Source of the DNA: Adiantum capillus-veneris
Taxonomy: Eukaryota; Streptophyta; Polypodiopsida; Polypodiales; Pteridaceae
NCBI GenBank assembly: GCA_014529385.2
Contig: CM043966.1
Coordinates: 141,220,211 to 141,284,210, forward strand
Reading direction: 5' to 3'
Length of the DNA stretch: 64,000 nt
Shown in pieces: positions 1 to 12,117 of the stretch (positions are counted from its first letter, which is position 1; each line of letters begins with the position of its first letter). Both the position numbers and the translations under genes were made by a program. The notes under the pieces are model-generated. The model was not told the origin of the DNA, did no database searches, and saw only the letters and a list, made by a program, of their open reading frames with translations.

Positions 1-82
1 GCTGTCTCCTATGGTTGGACTCTATGGTTGACTGTTGCAGCCACTGGGGTTGGTCGGGCCGAGCTTGTTTCCTCTGACTCGT

Positions 83-607
83 TTACTCTTGCTTGCATGC
101 GCAGCTCTTGTCTTTAAGGCGGGCTACTTCGACTGCCAACTCATATGTTGCAGGAAACCTTCCCTTCACCTTCTCTCTAAGCGACGACCATAGACCAGCA
201 ATGAAACGGTCCTTCTTCAGGAAATTAGGCGCTCCTTCGCCTTCCTCCAGTGTGGCAACCCATCTCTCCCATAGGTCCACAAACTTTGATTCATAGGTGG
301 CGTACTCCAGCAGGCCTGCCTGCTTTAATTCTGTCAATAGCTGCCATAGCTTCTCCGAGGTTGTGCCTCCACCAAACCTCTTTACAAAAGCAGCCCTTAA
401 CACATCCCATGCATTCTTGGTAGCCTGGGGCAATTCATTGTACCAGGACATGGCCTCTACTTTCATCAGTAGAGGAAAAGTTCTAAGTCGTGAAGCGTCG
501 TCATCTTTGATGGAGACGACACAAGCAATGTCAAAATCATCCAAAAAGTCGATGGTGAGATCTTCTCCCTTCTTTCCATTGAACATGGGGAAAGAAACAC
601 TTGCCAT
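83..607 (-). CDS. Retrotransposon gag (capsid-like, Retrotrans_gag type)
   Basis: An ORF of 174 codons starts at ATG 605-607. It has the pattern of the Retrotrans_gag family: an N-terminal FNGK segment, a central tryptophan stretch (AMSWYNELP, then W about 10 residues on), FVKRFGG, a charged helix ending LLEYATYESKFVDLWERW, and a late FIAGLWSSLREKV helix. In Ty3/gypsy elements this protein forms the particle that packages the RNA. No zinc knuckle follows in this frame. A poly-T tract and a splice-like stretch precede the start, so the ORF may be reached by splicing or may be a separate unit. Family assignment is from the residue pattern only. Confidence 0.65.
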   Translation of the reverse strand: MASVSFPMFNGKKGEDLTIDFLDDFDIACVVSIKDDDASRLRTFPLLMKVEAMSWYNELPQATKNAWDVLRAAFVKRFGGGTTSEKLWQLLTELKQAGLLEYATYESKFVDLWERWVATLEEGEGAPNFLKKDRFIAGLWSSLREKVKGRFPATYELAVEVARLKDKSCACKQE

Positions 608-929
608 GGTGGTGACTCGGGAAATTACAAACCTTTAAAAAAAAAAAAAAAAACATCAACAACAACTGCTCATAGGGGTTTCTTTCAGGGGCGAATGGAT
701 AGGCAAAAACATGATAAAAATAGACACATTAAAGGAATGATGGTAATCTAGTATGGGGAGAATGATGGGGTTCGGGGAATTGAGGATTTCTCCTAGTACT
801 GCCGCACCAAATAGGTAGACGATCTTCTGTTGGTAGAAGACTTTCCTATCCACATAGATGTTTACATGCATATGCTGCAGGAATCTGAACGGGAATGCTG
901 TCGGCCCATTTTCCATTATGCACAAAGGG

Positions 930-1400
930 TGAAATAAATACTTACACTCTTACCGTGCCAGTGTAGATGAGTCGGCACATCCACAAGAGGTCGTCACCTT
1001 TCATGGGTTCTACCCTTCCTTCGTTGCTCAGCACGTACGGGGTGATGGCGACGCGTCTGACCACTCCCAGTCTCTTGGCTAACAGCAATTGTAGGTAATT
1101 TCCGTAATCGGCATGTTGCATGAATTCTACTCCATTCAGCTGCAGCTCATCTCCAGCCTACTGGGTCTCTCCCGTGGTAGAGAGCTTCTTCAGGATAAGT
1201 TGTACAGGGAGGGGAGGAAGGTCCTCCACTTGCTTCCCAAAACAGCGAGAGCAGTAGCCGAACCACTCCTCTCTAGGACATGGGAATCTTCTCACCATTT
1301 CTTCCTCTGGATTGTCGAAGTGGATTGGTAGCACTCGTATGCGTCGTGCAAATTGGTAGGCGACCTTCCGCCGCTTTCCTTCAGGTGACTTCTATTTTGA
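930..1400 (-). pseudogene. Coding-like stretch of unknown function inside the 1-1978 element
   Basis: Read on the minus strand, one frame stays open for about 130 codons except for a single TAG near 1150. It contains NPEEEMVRRFPCPREEWFGY and, later, a hydrophobic segment LQLLLAKRLGVVRRVAI. It stops near a GTAAGAGTG sequence that looks like a splice donor. I do not recognise the protein. It may be part of the element's upstream ORF or a captured host fragment. Confidence 0.35.
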
Positions 1401-1643
1401 CAAAGTGGGTACAACCCAGCTCTCTGAGCTTGAAGCACTTGCTTGGCCAAATGCTTCTCCCTTCGGGGTCATGTGTTTCCAGGCTAGCCTATTTTCTCCT
1501 TGCCCTTGGCTCAAGCAGCCCCTTTAGGCCACTTCAGGGTTTTATCTTTGATTGCTGTTTCTTTAGGGAAAAGAGGCCTTACCGTCTGCTCTCCTTCCTT
1601 GACGTGAATGACCTCCTTGCGATGAATGTCAATGTAGAAGACT

Positions 1644-1901
1644 TCAGCCCTTCCGCTGCCTTCGTTGCTGGCACTCATTGACCATGTGCCTTGGTTGAGA
1701 ACAGTGATGGCACCTCACCAATCTCCTGCCTGATGCTTTCGATTTATAGTTGGAACGAGCGATACGAGATGGAGAATTTACCTCTTGAATGTTGATGACA
1801 TTGCAGCCTGGCAGTAGCACCTCAATGAAGGCGGCTAGGGCCTCCTTCGTCTCTTCTTCTTCTGTCCTCCAGTTAGAAAATTCCTTTAGCCACTCATCCA
1901 T
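1644..1901 (-). CDS. Small ORF with a CCHC zinc knuckle
   Basis: An 85-codon ORF starts 77 bases inside the LTR end. It is acidic at the N terminus (RTEEEETKEALAAF) and basic toward its end, with a CX2CX4HX4C knuckle CHHCSQPRHMVNEC, a nucleic-acid binding motif of retroelement gag proteins. It stops soon after the knuckle. A shifted frame continues as FYIDIHRKEVIHVKEGEQT, which suggests a one-base frameshift in a longer ORF. The knuckle lies upstream of the capsid-like ORF, not downstream as usual. Confidence 0.55.
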   Translation of the reverse strand: MDEWLKEFSNWRTEEEETKEALAAFIEVLLPGCNVINIQEVNSPSRIARSNYKSKASGRRLVRCHHCSQPRHMVNECQQRRQRKG

Positions 1902-1978
1902 GATTGATGGTGGGCGTCACTTTCAGCATTGTAAACTGAAGGGGTCTTAGAAAAGCCCTCCTCCGTGGGGGCACCAAA

Positions 1979-2650
<672 letters not shown>

Positions 2651-4240
2651 ATTTGGGAGTGCCTACTCTAGTAGAGGGTGCATTTTACAATAAGGTTAGT
2701 GGTTAGTAGTTAGTAATTATCACTAAAAAATATTTACAAAATCATTTACCAAATGGTGAGATATATGATGAGAAAAGTTATAGAAGGGATGAGCTTGTAA
2801 AGAGAGGTTGAAGCTTTGGAGAAGTTGACATTCACCTCTTTACAACACCAGAAGAAGAAGCAGTCAGCATGGCGAAGCAGCGCGTGTCGATGAAGCTATG
2901 TTATTTCAAACCTTGGAAAATTCATGATAAAAGCCTTCATTTGCAGAGGTTATCCTTGGATTTTTGCTGATTTTTTGAAGTTCTTTACAAAGTTGAAGAG
3001 AGTATGGTAATATGGACATATATGTAGAGAGAAAGGGGGACACCTAGGGTGTAGAAATGGAGGATGAAGGCTATGGAGGTGTGAGAGAAGTGGCAATGGT
3101 GAAGAGGGTGAATTAGGACATGGGAGTTGCAAGTTTGGGAGTGGGAAGGAGAGGGAGGAGTGTGTGTGAAAGAGGAAAATGATAAAGTGGAAGAGGGAGT
3201 GTGGCTGCATAGCATGGGAAAACTGAGGTCCACCAATAAAATCATAGCTCACAGCTCGTAGCTCAAAAAAATATGAAAAACTTTGAGGTGAAAGTTCAGC
3301 TCACGAGCTACAACTTTTGTTTGTATCACCTTTTCAAATTCGGGGAGCATGTGATCTTTAAAAATTCAGCAAAATCGACTGTTTTTTCCACTGCACAAGG
3401 TCCTTGTGAGGTCCTTCTTTGGATGATTCTTTTGAATACCTCCAAGAGTGAGCTCCCCATGGTGCATGCATGCATGCCACATACCCTTGACCTTATTTGG
3501 TAGGTCTATAATTGAAGATATTGTTGAGATCATGATATAAGTGAATAGTATAACTAAGAAAATCAAATATTTAGGGGTCTAAAAAAAATATGTACATGTC
3601 AAATATAAATAATATAGGTGGAAAAAATATAAAGGGGTCAAAATAAATCTCTCTCATTATAAGTCTACCATAAAAAGATGAATATTTTTGGTTTTCTAAT
3701 TTATGAGAGTAAAAGAGAATAGATGTAGGAAGGAAAAATCACAATAGTGAAAAAATATACACATAAATAAAACTAGTTTTTTTGGATTTTTGTTGGGATG
3801 GAGTTACACCAAAAATAAGAGAAGCTTGCATGAAATTATTTTTATATGGAATAAAGAGTATGCAAAATGGTAAGAAAAATTATGTTAATGGTGAGTCAAT
3901 GTACATAGCATAAATAACACACCAGAGGTAGAAATATTTAAATAAATACCAAAATAATTATGAAAAATCATTTTATTTAGGCCCTATATACAATGAAATA
4001 TTTACACACAAATGGGCCTTAATATACTTATATTTTTAATATATTTTTTATTTTTTTTGCTCAACTAGCCCAGTGACTAGCTAATTAAGGGTTTTTAAGA
4101 AGATATGGAAAAAGTCCCCTAACTCACACACACCTATATACAATGAAATGGTAGGGATAGCCACAGTGTTTGGATGATTTTGGTAGGGTGCGTTAACTCA
4201 ATATTGCAATTACGGAGAGCCGAAAAACGGCTATCATTAG
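2651..4240. other. AT-rich intergenic stretch, no gene seen
   Basis: There is no convincing coding region. The open frames at 2950-3250 come from a purine-rich plus strand (proline/serine/leucine runs on the minus strand). The rest is AT-rich with no matches to the other repeats in the window. Confidence 0.5.
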
Positions 4241-4264
4241 CACTCCCCCAGGATGATGGTATAT

Positions 4265-5068
4265 TCATGTACCATCATAGAGCATCTTTTCCAAAGAGAG
4301 TGCTTCAGAGTCCTTGACGAGGTCTTCATTGTTTGGCCCCTCAGAATTTTGGTTTGAGTTATACTCATGCTTCACGGCACAATACCTACATGAGATAGCT
4401 GCCTTTTGACAGATCTTTGGTAGATCCTTTGATAGAAGGCGACTCAAATAAGGCTTCAAGCGATACCCATTTACCTTCCTAGAGTGCTCTTTCCCATTCA
4501 AGTCCGTAAGCTGATAATAACTTGAGTTGAAAGCCTTTTTGACTATGTATGGCCCCTGCCATCTAGTTTCAAATTTGGCATCAAAATGATTATCGAGTCG
4601 ATTGTCATACCTTAGCACAAGATCTCCTTCATTGATGCCTTTGTCCTTCAGTTTCTTGTCAAGATTTTCCTTCGTCTGTGTGGCTTTCCTCTTGTAGCAC
4701 TCGTATGCTGCCTCTCTTTTCCACTCAAGCTCAGCTAGGGTAAGAAGTCGATCCATCCATGCTTCTTGATCATCTTGTGCTGCTTTTCCATGAAGTCGCA
4801 TTGTTGGAATGTTGAGCTTAATTGGTTGTAAAGCCTCTTGACCATAGACCAAGTGAAATGGTGTGAACTCCGTGGCTTCCCTATATGTGGTTTGATACGC
4901 CCACAAGGCACCATCCAAGAAGTCATCCCACAACTTTGGCTTGTTTTTCACCATCTTTCTAATGATGCCTGCAATGACACCATTAGCTTTTTCTACCAAA
5001 CCATTTGATTGGGGATAGTAGGGTGTACTATGACGATGTAGAATGTGAAGTTCTTCATCGTTCCCGGC
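4265..5068 (-). pseudogene. Ty3/gypsy integrase, C-terminal half
   Basis: The minus frame opens with STPYYPQSNGLVEKANGV, the end of the integrase catalytic core including its glutamate. It continues through the GALWAYQTTYREATEFTPF and LVYGQEALQPI motifs to the C-terminal GDLVLRYD...GPYIVKKAF...YQLTDLNG domain. The zinc-binding and first two catalytic acidic positions are missing, because the sequence joins an LTR primer site at about 5068. No pol sequence precedes it. This is a deleted relic and not an active enzyme. Confidence 0.85.
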
Positions 5069-5089
5069 AGCGGTGCCAAATGTTGGGCG
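5069..5089 (-). promoter_or_regulatory. Primer binding site-like motif of a gypsy LTR
   Basis: The minus strand reads TTTGGCACCGCTGCCGGGAA directly after an LTR end in ...CCGCCCAACA. This resembles the TTTGGCGCCGTTGCCGGGGA type used by many plant gypsy elements. It is followed at once by integrase sequence instead of a gag leader. Confidence 0.6.
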
Positions 5090-6033
5090 GTTACGTCGCT
5101 AGCGGTGGCTATGATAGTGAGAACTCAACCGACAAACAAGAATGTCAGACGAGGACGGAGCTTGACCCGTAGGCGCATGGAAACAAATAGGTGGGTGTCA
5201 AATCACCTACTCGACCTTCTAATGACAATCACTACCAAGGAAATCAAACCTAAGTTCTCAAATACGCAAATGACTGAAATCCGTACTACAAACAAATGTT
5301 ATCCGAACATGATCTAAAGTCATCGAATTAGCCTCAAACTCAAAGGGGGGTCTCTACACTAGGTGAGGACAATACCCTATGAATCTACAATATAATCTCA
5401 ACCTGTAAACACTCCGTGCGGTAAACGCGTATGAAGACAGTCCGAAAAATTCAGGAGACCGAATTCCGACTCCGATGGTACTAATGTGTAGCTCTACTCG
5501 CTGCGGTTCTATAGATATATGGCACGCTTAATTCCGACACACAGGTAGGGAGAAAACTCACATAGAAGCTCGTGGGAGCTCACCTCGCATAGAAGCCGAA
5601 TGAGCACACACTTCGTCTTGGTGCGTAGCTCTCGCCGTTGCTAACACAATGGCGGTGTCGCTTCTCCAATGGCGGCTCCGTAGCTCACGTGGCAAGAGGA
5701 TAGACTCTCTCTCTCTCTCTCTCTCTCAGACACAGTCACGGCGCTTCAAAACTTATCTTGATTAATGATTCAAAAACTGTCTTTAGGTTTACAATAATTG
5801 GCATGTGAAACTACTTGGGGAATACAAGTTGGAAACTCAATTGAGTCCCGCTTATTACAATGAATCGGCTCCATCAAAAAATGAAATGTCGGAAAGACAT
5901 TTATTACAATAAGTGTTTACAAAAATATGAGTGTGAGCAAAAATATATAGGTGTAGTCCTCCACTCAACAATTTGGGTCAAAAGGGAGCAAAACAGGTCC
6001 TAAACCCTAAAACCGCAGTGCAGACCTAGTGTT
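5082..6033 (-). repeat. Putative LTR of the gypsy relic
   Basis: The plus strand begins TGTTGGGCGG at about 5082 and could end TTGGACA near 6033. The minus strand has a TATATATT box at about 5946-5953 and a (CT)n tract at 5705-5727. I found no matching second LTR, so the outer boundary is tentative. Confidence 0.4.
5705..5727. repeat. (CT)n microsatellite
   Basis: About 11 CT units inside the putative LTR. Confidence 0.9.
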
Positions 6034-7765
6034 GGACATTTGATCTGTTAAACCAAGTTCAAATCCAAAAAGATTTGAGATTTAGCTTGTGTACATAGAG
6101 TGCAACAAGTTGCCAAGAGATCAAGTCCAGATGTGGTTGAACCTCGGGGGGTTCACTATGTGTAAAACTACCATATCACGTGCGTTCAAGACATGTTTGT
6201 AAAACCCCCTATCTGTGAATTTTTTAAGGAATAAAATGTACCCTTTTCTTTTAAAATTTGTAAGTTTTTTTCAAATTTGAAAAATAGTATCTCTTCTGTA
6301 TATATATTTCTGTAAGTTTCAAGAACTTTAAATACCCTTCTGTTGAACTCACGTGATAGGTTACATTTTTCTTAGGTGACCTACCCGGGGGTTGAACATG
6401 GATAGCGATCCATGTACCTCAACCTCAGAATTTGATGAAAATTGGCACAGAGCCTGTACATGACCTTGTCTACACATAGTCAAAATTTGGAAAAAAAATT
6501 TGATAGAGGAACATGGATCACGATCCATGTACCTCAGCATAGTGGGGTTATCTGACTTGATGATATTGTAGACATACTTGATTACATCTCAAATCTCAAG
6601 TTTGAGCTAAAAATACCTTCTGGAGACCAAGCTACAAGCCAAAGTTCCTGTGTTCTAGTCCTAAAACTGTTTTGAGTGTTGTTTCAAGTGCAGTTCACTA
6701 AAATTTCTCTAACTTTTGATTGACAACTCCAAATTGAATCAGGTATAGCCAAGAAGAAAGCTTACATGCAATAGGACACACCAAGATCTCAATTTTTCTA
6801 GGTTGTTTAAATCCAAACTTTTAGGGTACCCAAGTCTAGTTTCTTGAGACCAAAAAGCTACAAAGACCTAACTTTCAAGAGACCTTACTAGGGAAAAAAA
6901 AGGGATAAGTTGCACTAAGCCAAAGTGGGTTTGTAAAAGACTATCTTGAGAATCTTGAGTGAGCCTTAACCATGACAAATCATCCACCACCAGGGTTCTC
7001 TAGAGTGCATTTATTTAAAGAGCTTTTGTTTTCGTGCTTTTTAAGCGTTGCACTATTTTTCGAGCTTTTTAAAGTCGTTTTCAACAGCAAATAGACATGT
7101 TCTAAACAATGCTTAAAACCATCTGACAAGTTTATGCACATAAAAACAAAGGTTATCAACACAATAAGTTGCACACCAAAAAAGACACAGACATATATAT
7201 TGTTGCACCGTTTATAATAAAAAACACTATAAAACTAACATTGTGTGATCAAAAACTCAAGAGCATAGTACACTAAATACGGGGGAGGGGAAAAATGGAG
7301 TTGCCTATTTTTTATATTTGGGGTTTAGGGCTCACAGAACGGGGATCTCAATACGAGGTTGACTAAATATGAATGCAACATCGATCTGGGTTAGTGTAGG
7401 TTGATGTATTACCGTGTGCTCCTTAGGTTGAAGGCCCAAGATATGTACATACACATAATACATGTGCTTGCAAGCAATGAATGACTTTTGAGATAGCACT
7501 CTTTTTTGGAAATCTAGACATATACACCTTGAATCGCCTTTGATGTGAACATCATAATAGCTTTCAGTGGAGTATACTTAACAGGACATGTTCCTTTGGA
7601 ATCATAGAGACTAGCTCCCTCAATCCTTTTCTATACTTCTTTTTAAATAACATGCCTCCACTTTTGTTGGCTACTACTTAAACCTCCTTCTCCACATTGT
7701 GAGGAAACCCTGCTTCCCTTGCAATTTTGTGTAGTAATACTAGCCACTTGAAAACCTGTCATTGT
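6034..7765. other. Non-coding stretch with two hairpin motifs
   Basis: No gene is supported. Two perfect-arm inverted repeats (6396-6415 and 6511-6530) stand out. Part of 6040-6460 resembles 38770-39060. The last about 125 bases may be a piece of the host sequence interrupted by C1. Confidence 0.5.
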
Positions 7766-7884
7766 TGTTGGAATTAGGGTTGTAGAGAAATGCACACAGC
7801 TTGGAGAAGACAAAGGAAGCTCAAGGCACACAATAGAGAGTGTGTTACTTAGTATGCAATGGAAAGATAGATAGCCCTAGAGTG
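7766..7884 (-). repeat. Truncated 3' LTR of C1
   Basis: 119 bp match the first part (plus-strand view) of the 227-bp LTRs at 12118, 26670 and 32821. The sequence then switches abruptly to RNase H coding sequence at 7885. Confidence 0.9.
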
Positions 7885-10690
7885 GCCATAGTAGGTTGCT
7901 TCTTGCTCAACCATGATATACATGAACTGCCAAGAATGAAACAAAAACCACTTGTGGACACTCGCGTGTCAAAACAACCAGCCCAATCTGAGTCTGAAAA
8001 GGCATGTAAGTATGGCGGCAATGATCCGCCCTTGGGATAAAACAAGCAAAGATGTAAAGTGCCACTAAGGTAGCAGAAAATGCTCTTGACAGCTTGCCAA
8101 TGCTTAGACCCTGGGCTATGCATAAATCTGGTGACTTGTGAGACTGCAAACTGAATATCTGGCCTCGTGTTGCATACATAAATGAGGCAGCCAACAACAA
8201 TTTGGTAAAGAGTGACATCAGCAGGATCGCCAGCATCATGTAGACTCAACTTCAAACCTGTTTCCATGGGAGTGGAAATATGTTTGCAATCCTCAAGTCT
8301 AAACTTACATAGCCACATGTCTCTATGTAACTTTTCTGACACAAGGAAATACCACCATCACACTGCTTAAACTGTATACCCAAGTAATGATGCAACAACC
8401 CAAAATCTTTCATCTTGAAAGTAGCTTTCAAATCAGCCTTAAATTCAGCAATATGTCTTTCATTTGGTCCAGTGATCAACAAATCATCGACATAAAGAAC
8501 CACAATGAGAAGTACATCACCCTCACGCTTTACATACAATGTGCTTTCTGTTGGACTGTTACGAAAGCCTTGTTTGACCAAATGAGTGTCAGCTTTCTCA
8601 TACCAAGCACGAGGAGATTGCTTCAACCCATACAAAGCCTTGTTACATTTGCACACTTTGTCTTCTTGTCCTTTTATGACAAAACCGCGAGGCTACGTTA
8701 CATAAACTTCCTCAACTATGTCACCATTCAAGAAAGCAGTAACAATGTCTGATTGATATACATCCCAACCAAAATGAGTTGCCAATGCACATAGAAAACG
8801 CACAGTAGTCATACGACGAGTGGGAGCAAAAGTCTCTTCATAATCTATGCCTTTTCGCTGTGCATAACCCTTTGCAACAAGTCGAGCCTTATGGCGATCG
8901 ATCTCAGCATCCGGCTTGCCTTTCAACTTGTAAACCCACTTTGTACCAATGGCCCTTTTTCCAAGAGGCAAATCACAAAAAGTCCATATGTCATTTTCTA
9001 TAAGTGCATCATATTCTGATTGCATGGCAGCCATCCAATTTTCTGGATTCTATGATTCATCAAAAGACAGAGGCTCCTCAACATCATGTAAGCTAGACAC
9101 AGCCAAAGCATAACAATCTGATGCATAAGATGCATGGCGAGAGCCTGAACGAGTACGACTAGAGAAAGGTGCATCCAATTTACTGTCACGCAAAGTGTGC
9201 GCCAGACATTTTGGAATACCTCTAGCCTGCTCATTTTCAGCCCTTTCCTCATCAAGTACATCATGTACATCTGCATCAGTAATAGGCTGATCTGTAACAT
9301 TTTCAGAAACTTCCGTAGGCTATACATTTTCCTCATTGGAACTTACATTCGTATTTCCACCACTAAAAAGAGGCAACAAAGTGTAATAAATGTCTTGTGA
9401 GCTTACATTACTGTCTATAGTACATGACAGAAAGGGCTGAACAGAATCTTGCACTAACACTACATACTGTGAAACCAGAATACACTTTGTTTGCGGATGA
9501 TGTAACCTGTAACCTTTGCTTTCAGCACTATAACCAACAAAAATACATTTGACAACCTCATAATCCAATTTTCTGCGCTATGTTTGTGGCACCAAAGCAT
9601 ATGCCAAACAACCAAAAACACGCATGTGCTCAATAGACGGCTTTCTATCATGCCATGCTTCATATGGAGTAATAGACTACAAAGCATTCGTAGGACACCT
9701 GTTAAGTACATAAGTGGCACACATGATGGTCTCAAGCCAAAACGAATGCCGCAAAGCTTGACTTTTGACCATACATCGTGCCATTTCCGTCAGTGACATG
9801 TTTTTCCTCTCAGCAACACCATTTTGCTGAGGTATATAAGGCACTATACATTGGTGTTTTATCCCACAACTAGCCAGAAATGCATTAAATTCATGAGACA
9901 TATACTCCCCCCCTCGATCGGAACGGAGGGTGCCCATAGTACATTTCGAGACATTTTTAGCCATAGCCAAAAATTGTTTGAAGCACATAAAAACTTCGGA
10001 CTTCGCTTTAAACGGAAATACCCATGCATGCCTGGAGTAATCATCAATGAAAGTCACAAAGTACAGGTAATTGCCCAAGGACGGAGTTTACATGGGCCCA
10101 CAAACATCACTATGCACAAGCTGCAACCTGCATGTGGCCCGAACTGAACCATCCTTTGGAAACTTAGAACGCTGCATGTTACCTAAAATATAGCCTTCAC
10201 AAACATGTTTGACAGGTGCTTCAAGAGGCGGCAGAGAAGCAACCATATCAGATTTCTGCAAATGCAGCAAACTGGAAAAATTCAGATGACCAAAGTGTGC
10301 ATGCCAAAGTTTTGCATCTGAAATAGCCACGATACAAAAGGCCAGATGCAACAATTTCACCAAAACTGAGATCATGAATTGTACATCTGTCATTCACAAA
10401 TTTGACTACAAGTCCAAGTCTAGCAAGTGCAGATACAAACAAGAGATTCTTCTTGATCCTTGGTACATAAAGTGCATCAACAAGTGTGAAAGAACTACCA
10501 TTTGCAGCAGTAAGCACAATCTTTCCAACTCCCTGAACCGGATAAGAGGCATTGTTGGCACAAGTGACTGAATTCCCATGAGGGACAGACTCGAGAGAGG
10601 TGAACAATTCACGATGTGAGGTAATGTGCTTTGTAGCACCACTGTCGAAATACCACACATGTGAATCTACAGCAACTGACAAGTATGCAT
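7885..10690 (-). pseudogene. Ty1/copia pol (C1): protease, integrase, reverse transcriptase, partial RNase H
   Basis: Blocks in order on the minus strand: protease WYFDSGATKHITSHREL (about 10650); pre-integrase and integrase (LVHSDVCGPM, FIDDYSRHAWVF, LRSDRGGEYMS, VPYIPQQNGVAERKN, 9680-10130); reverse transcriptase (GTKWVYKLKGK, IDYEETFAPTRRMTTVRF, NKALYGLKQSPRAWYEK, VVLYVDDLLITG, 8250-9030); RNase H start (DSDWAGCFDTRVSTSGFCF). The catalytic YVDD and the protease DSG are intact. Stops and frameshifts separate the blocks. The RNase H domain is cut after SKKQPTMAT by fusion to LTR sequence. Confidence 0.9.
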
Positions 10691-10699
10691 CATGGGCAT

Positions 10700-11754
10700 T
10701 AGGATTGTATGTTCACTCTGCCCTAAAAGCCCATTCTACATCAACATCAGCATCTTAGTCTCCTTTCACAATAGACTCAACAATGGCTGCGTTTGTAGTG
10801 GAACCATCATTTGTAGTGGAACCACCCTCTTTCTTCTTAGCCTCTTTGGCTTTGAACTTAGGACACTGCTTGATCAAGTGATCATTTGCTTTACAATAAT
10901 GGCAACGCATCTTCTTTTTGCCCTTGTCACGAGAATTGCTTGACAAAGTGTTGCCAGCAAAAGCATTAGGAATAGAAGTTTGGCCACTCGCAGCAGAACC
11001 ATAAGAAGTGGCTGCATTGCTGTTACCATCCTTTCTTTGAGAAGCAATAAAATCCTGTTCAACTACACGCTATCTAGTCTTGTTTTTTTTTTGGAAAGTG
11101 ACTCTTGCAATAGCAATGTGCATAATGCATCAAACTTGACAACTTTTGGATTTGCTTGGGTCATAAGTCTCCAAGTACTAGCAAAAGTCTGGTAAGAATC
11201 TGATAAGGCATCAAAAACAGTCTGCACAAGGGAACTGTCTGAAATGACTTCACCTACAGAAATAAGTTGATCATTGATATCCTTGACACCAGCAAGGAAA
11301 GTGTCCATATCATCTTTCTCATGCATAATCTTCGACTCCAGCTCTTTACGCAGCAAAGCAATTTTAGCCTCATTGCGGCTTGCATAAAGACCAGCCAATA
11401 TATCCCAAGCCTGTTTTGCAGATTTTGTTGACCAATGTGAGGAACAATGGTGAGCTTCACAGACAATGCAATCAATGCATGAGCCTACGCATCCTTAACA
11501 TCCCAATGAGCTTGTTCTACCGTAGGCAAAACAACTCTAATAGCAGCAATCCTTGCAGCAAGACCTGCAACATCCTCAACATTGCCTACATCCTCAGAAC
11601 CAGGATGTACATCAATGCCCTGCACAATATTCCAGAAGCTCTTTGACACAAGAATGTGTTGCATCATATAATCCCACATAGGGTAATTGTCCCCATCCAA
11701 CCTGTCCTCAGCAGCAAACATCTTGAACACATCTGTGTTGTTGTTGTCAGCCAT
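10700..11754 (-). pseudogene. Ty1/copia gag (C1)
   Basis: Starts at ATG 11752-11754 (MADNNNTDVFKMFAAEDRL) with the typical copia gag opening LDGDNYPMW and a UBN2-like body (IMHEKDDMDTFLAGVKDIND). It ends in a CX2CX4HX4C knuckle (CHYCKANDHLIKQC) near 10890. The protein would coat the element RNA. Breaks are seen near 11450 and near 11070, where a long T run lies. Confidence 0.88.
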
Positions 11755-12103
11755 GGTAAATGCTGCACCTGATGTGAAAACTGCGCGAAAATAGGAGAAA
11801 CGGAGCGAGAACAACACATGTTATATATCACAAACCGTAGAAGACTATAAGGCACCTATTTTGCAGAAAACGGCACTGACAGAAATTCTACACAAAATGA
11901 CGAAATTGCCTGTGCAGACCTACTTGTAGTGGAAATGGGAGACCAAAATGAGCCTGAATAAAAAATTTGAGCAGCCTGAGCTCTACAAGCTAGCCTGAAA
12001 TATTTGTAAACCTGCGAATGCTCGCCAAAGCTCACTGAAATTGGAGAAAGTGAGCAGGCGTGTGTTGGAGCAGCTGGCGACTGAGCCCGAGAGGACGCAA
12101 CCT

Positions 12104-12115
12104 GCTCTGATACCA
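12104..12115 (-). promoter_or_regulatory. Primer binding site (initiator Met tRNA type) of C1
   Basis: The minus strand reads TGGTATCAGAGC, the standard initiator-methionine tRNA site of plant copia elements, two bases inside the LTR end. Confidence 0.93.
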
Positions 12116-12117
12116 GT

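Larger units (their letters stand above)
1..1978 (-). mobile_element. Internal 5' part of an LTR retrotransposon (gag side), continues off the left edge
   Basis: Everything readable here lies on the minus strand, downstream of an LTR end and primer-like site at about 1960-1979. In transcript order there is a zinc-knuckle ORF (1644-1901), an ORF-like stretch at about 930-1400, a poly-T tract and a capsid-like gag ORF (83-607). No protease, reverse transcriptase or integrase is seen; these could lie left of the window. The order is odd, because a zinc knuckle normally follows the capsid domain. It may be a non-canonical or rearranged element. The element type (gypsy or non-autonomous) is inferred only from the gag fold pattern and the TTTGGTGCC-type primer region. 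Confidence 0.6.

Noticed and set aside
2950-3252. 100-codon Pro/Ser/Leu/His-rich minus frame
   Set aside because: Explained by a purine-rich plus strand. No motif and no neighbours that suggest a gene.
4000-4241. 3' LTR of the 4.3-6.0 kb gypsy relic, starting TGCTAATGATAG after a GGGGGAG tract
   Set aside because: It does not match the putative LTR at 5082-6033, so I could not confirm it.
12104-12115. tRNA-like matches (also 25147, 32807, 44512)
   Set aside because: They are primer binding sites next to LTR ends. No cloverleaf follows.
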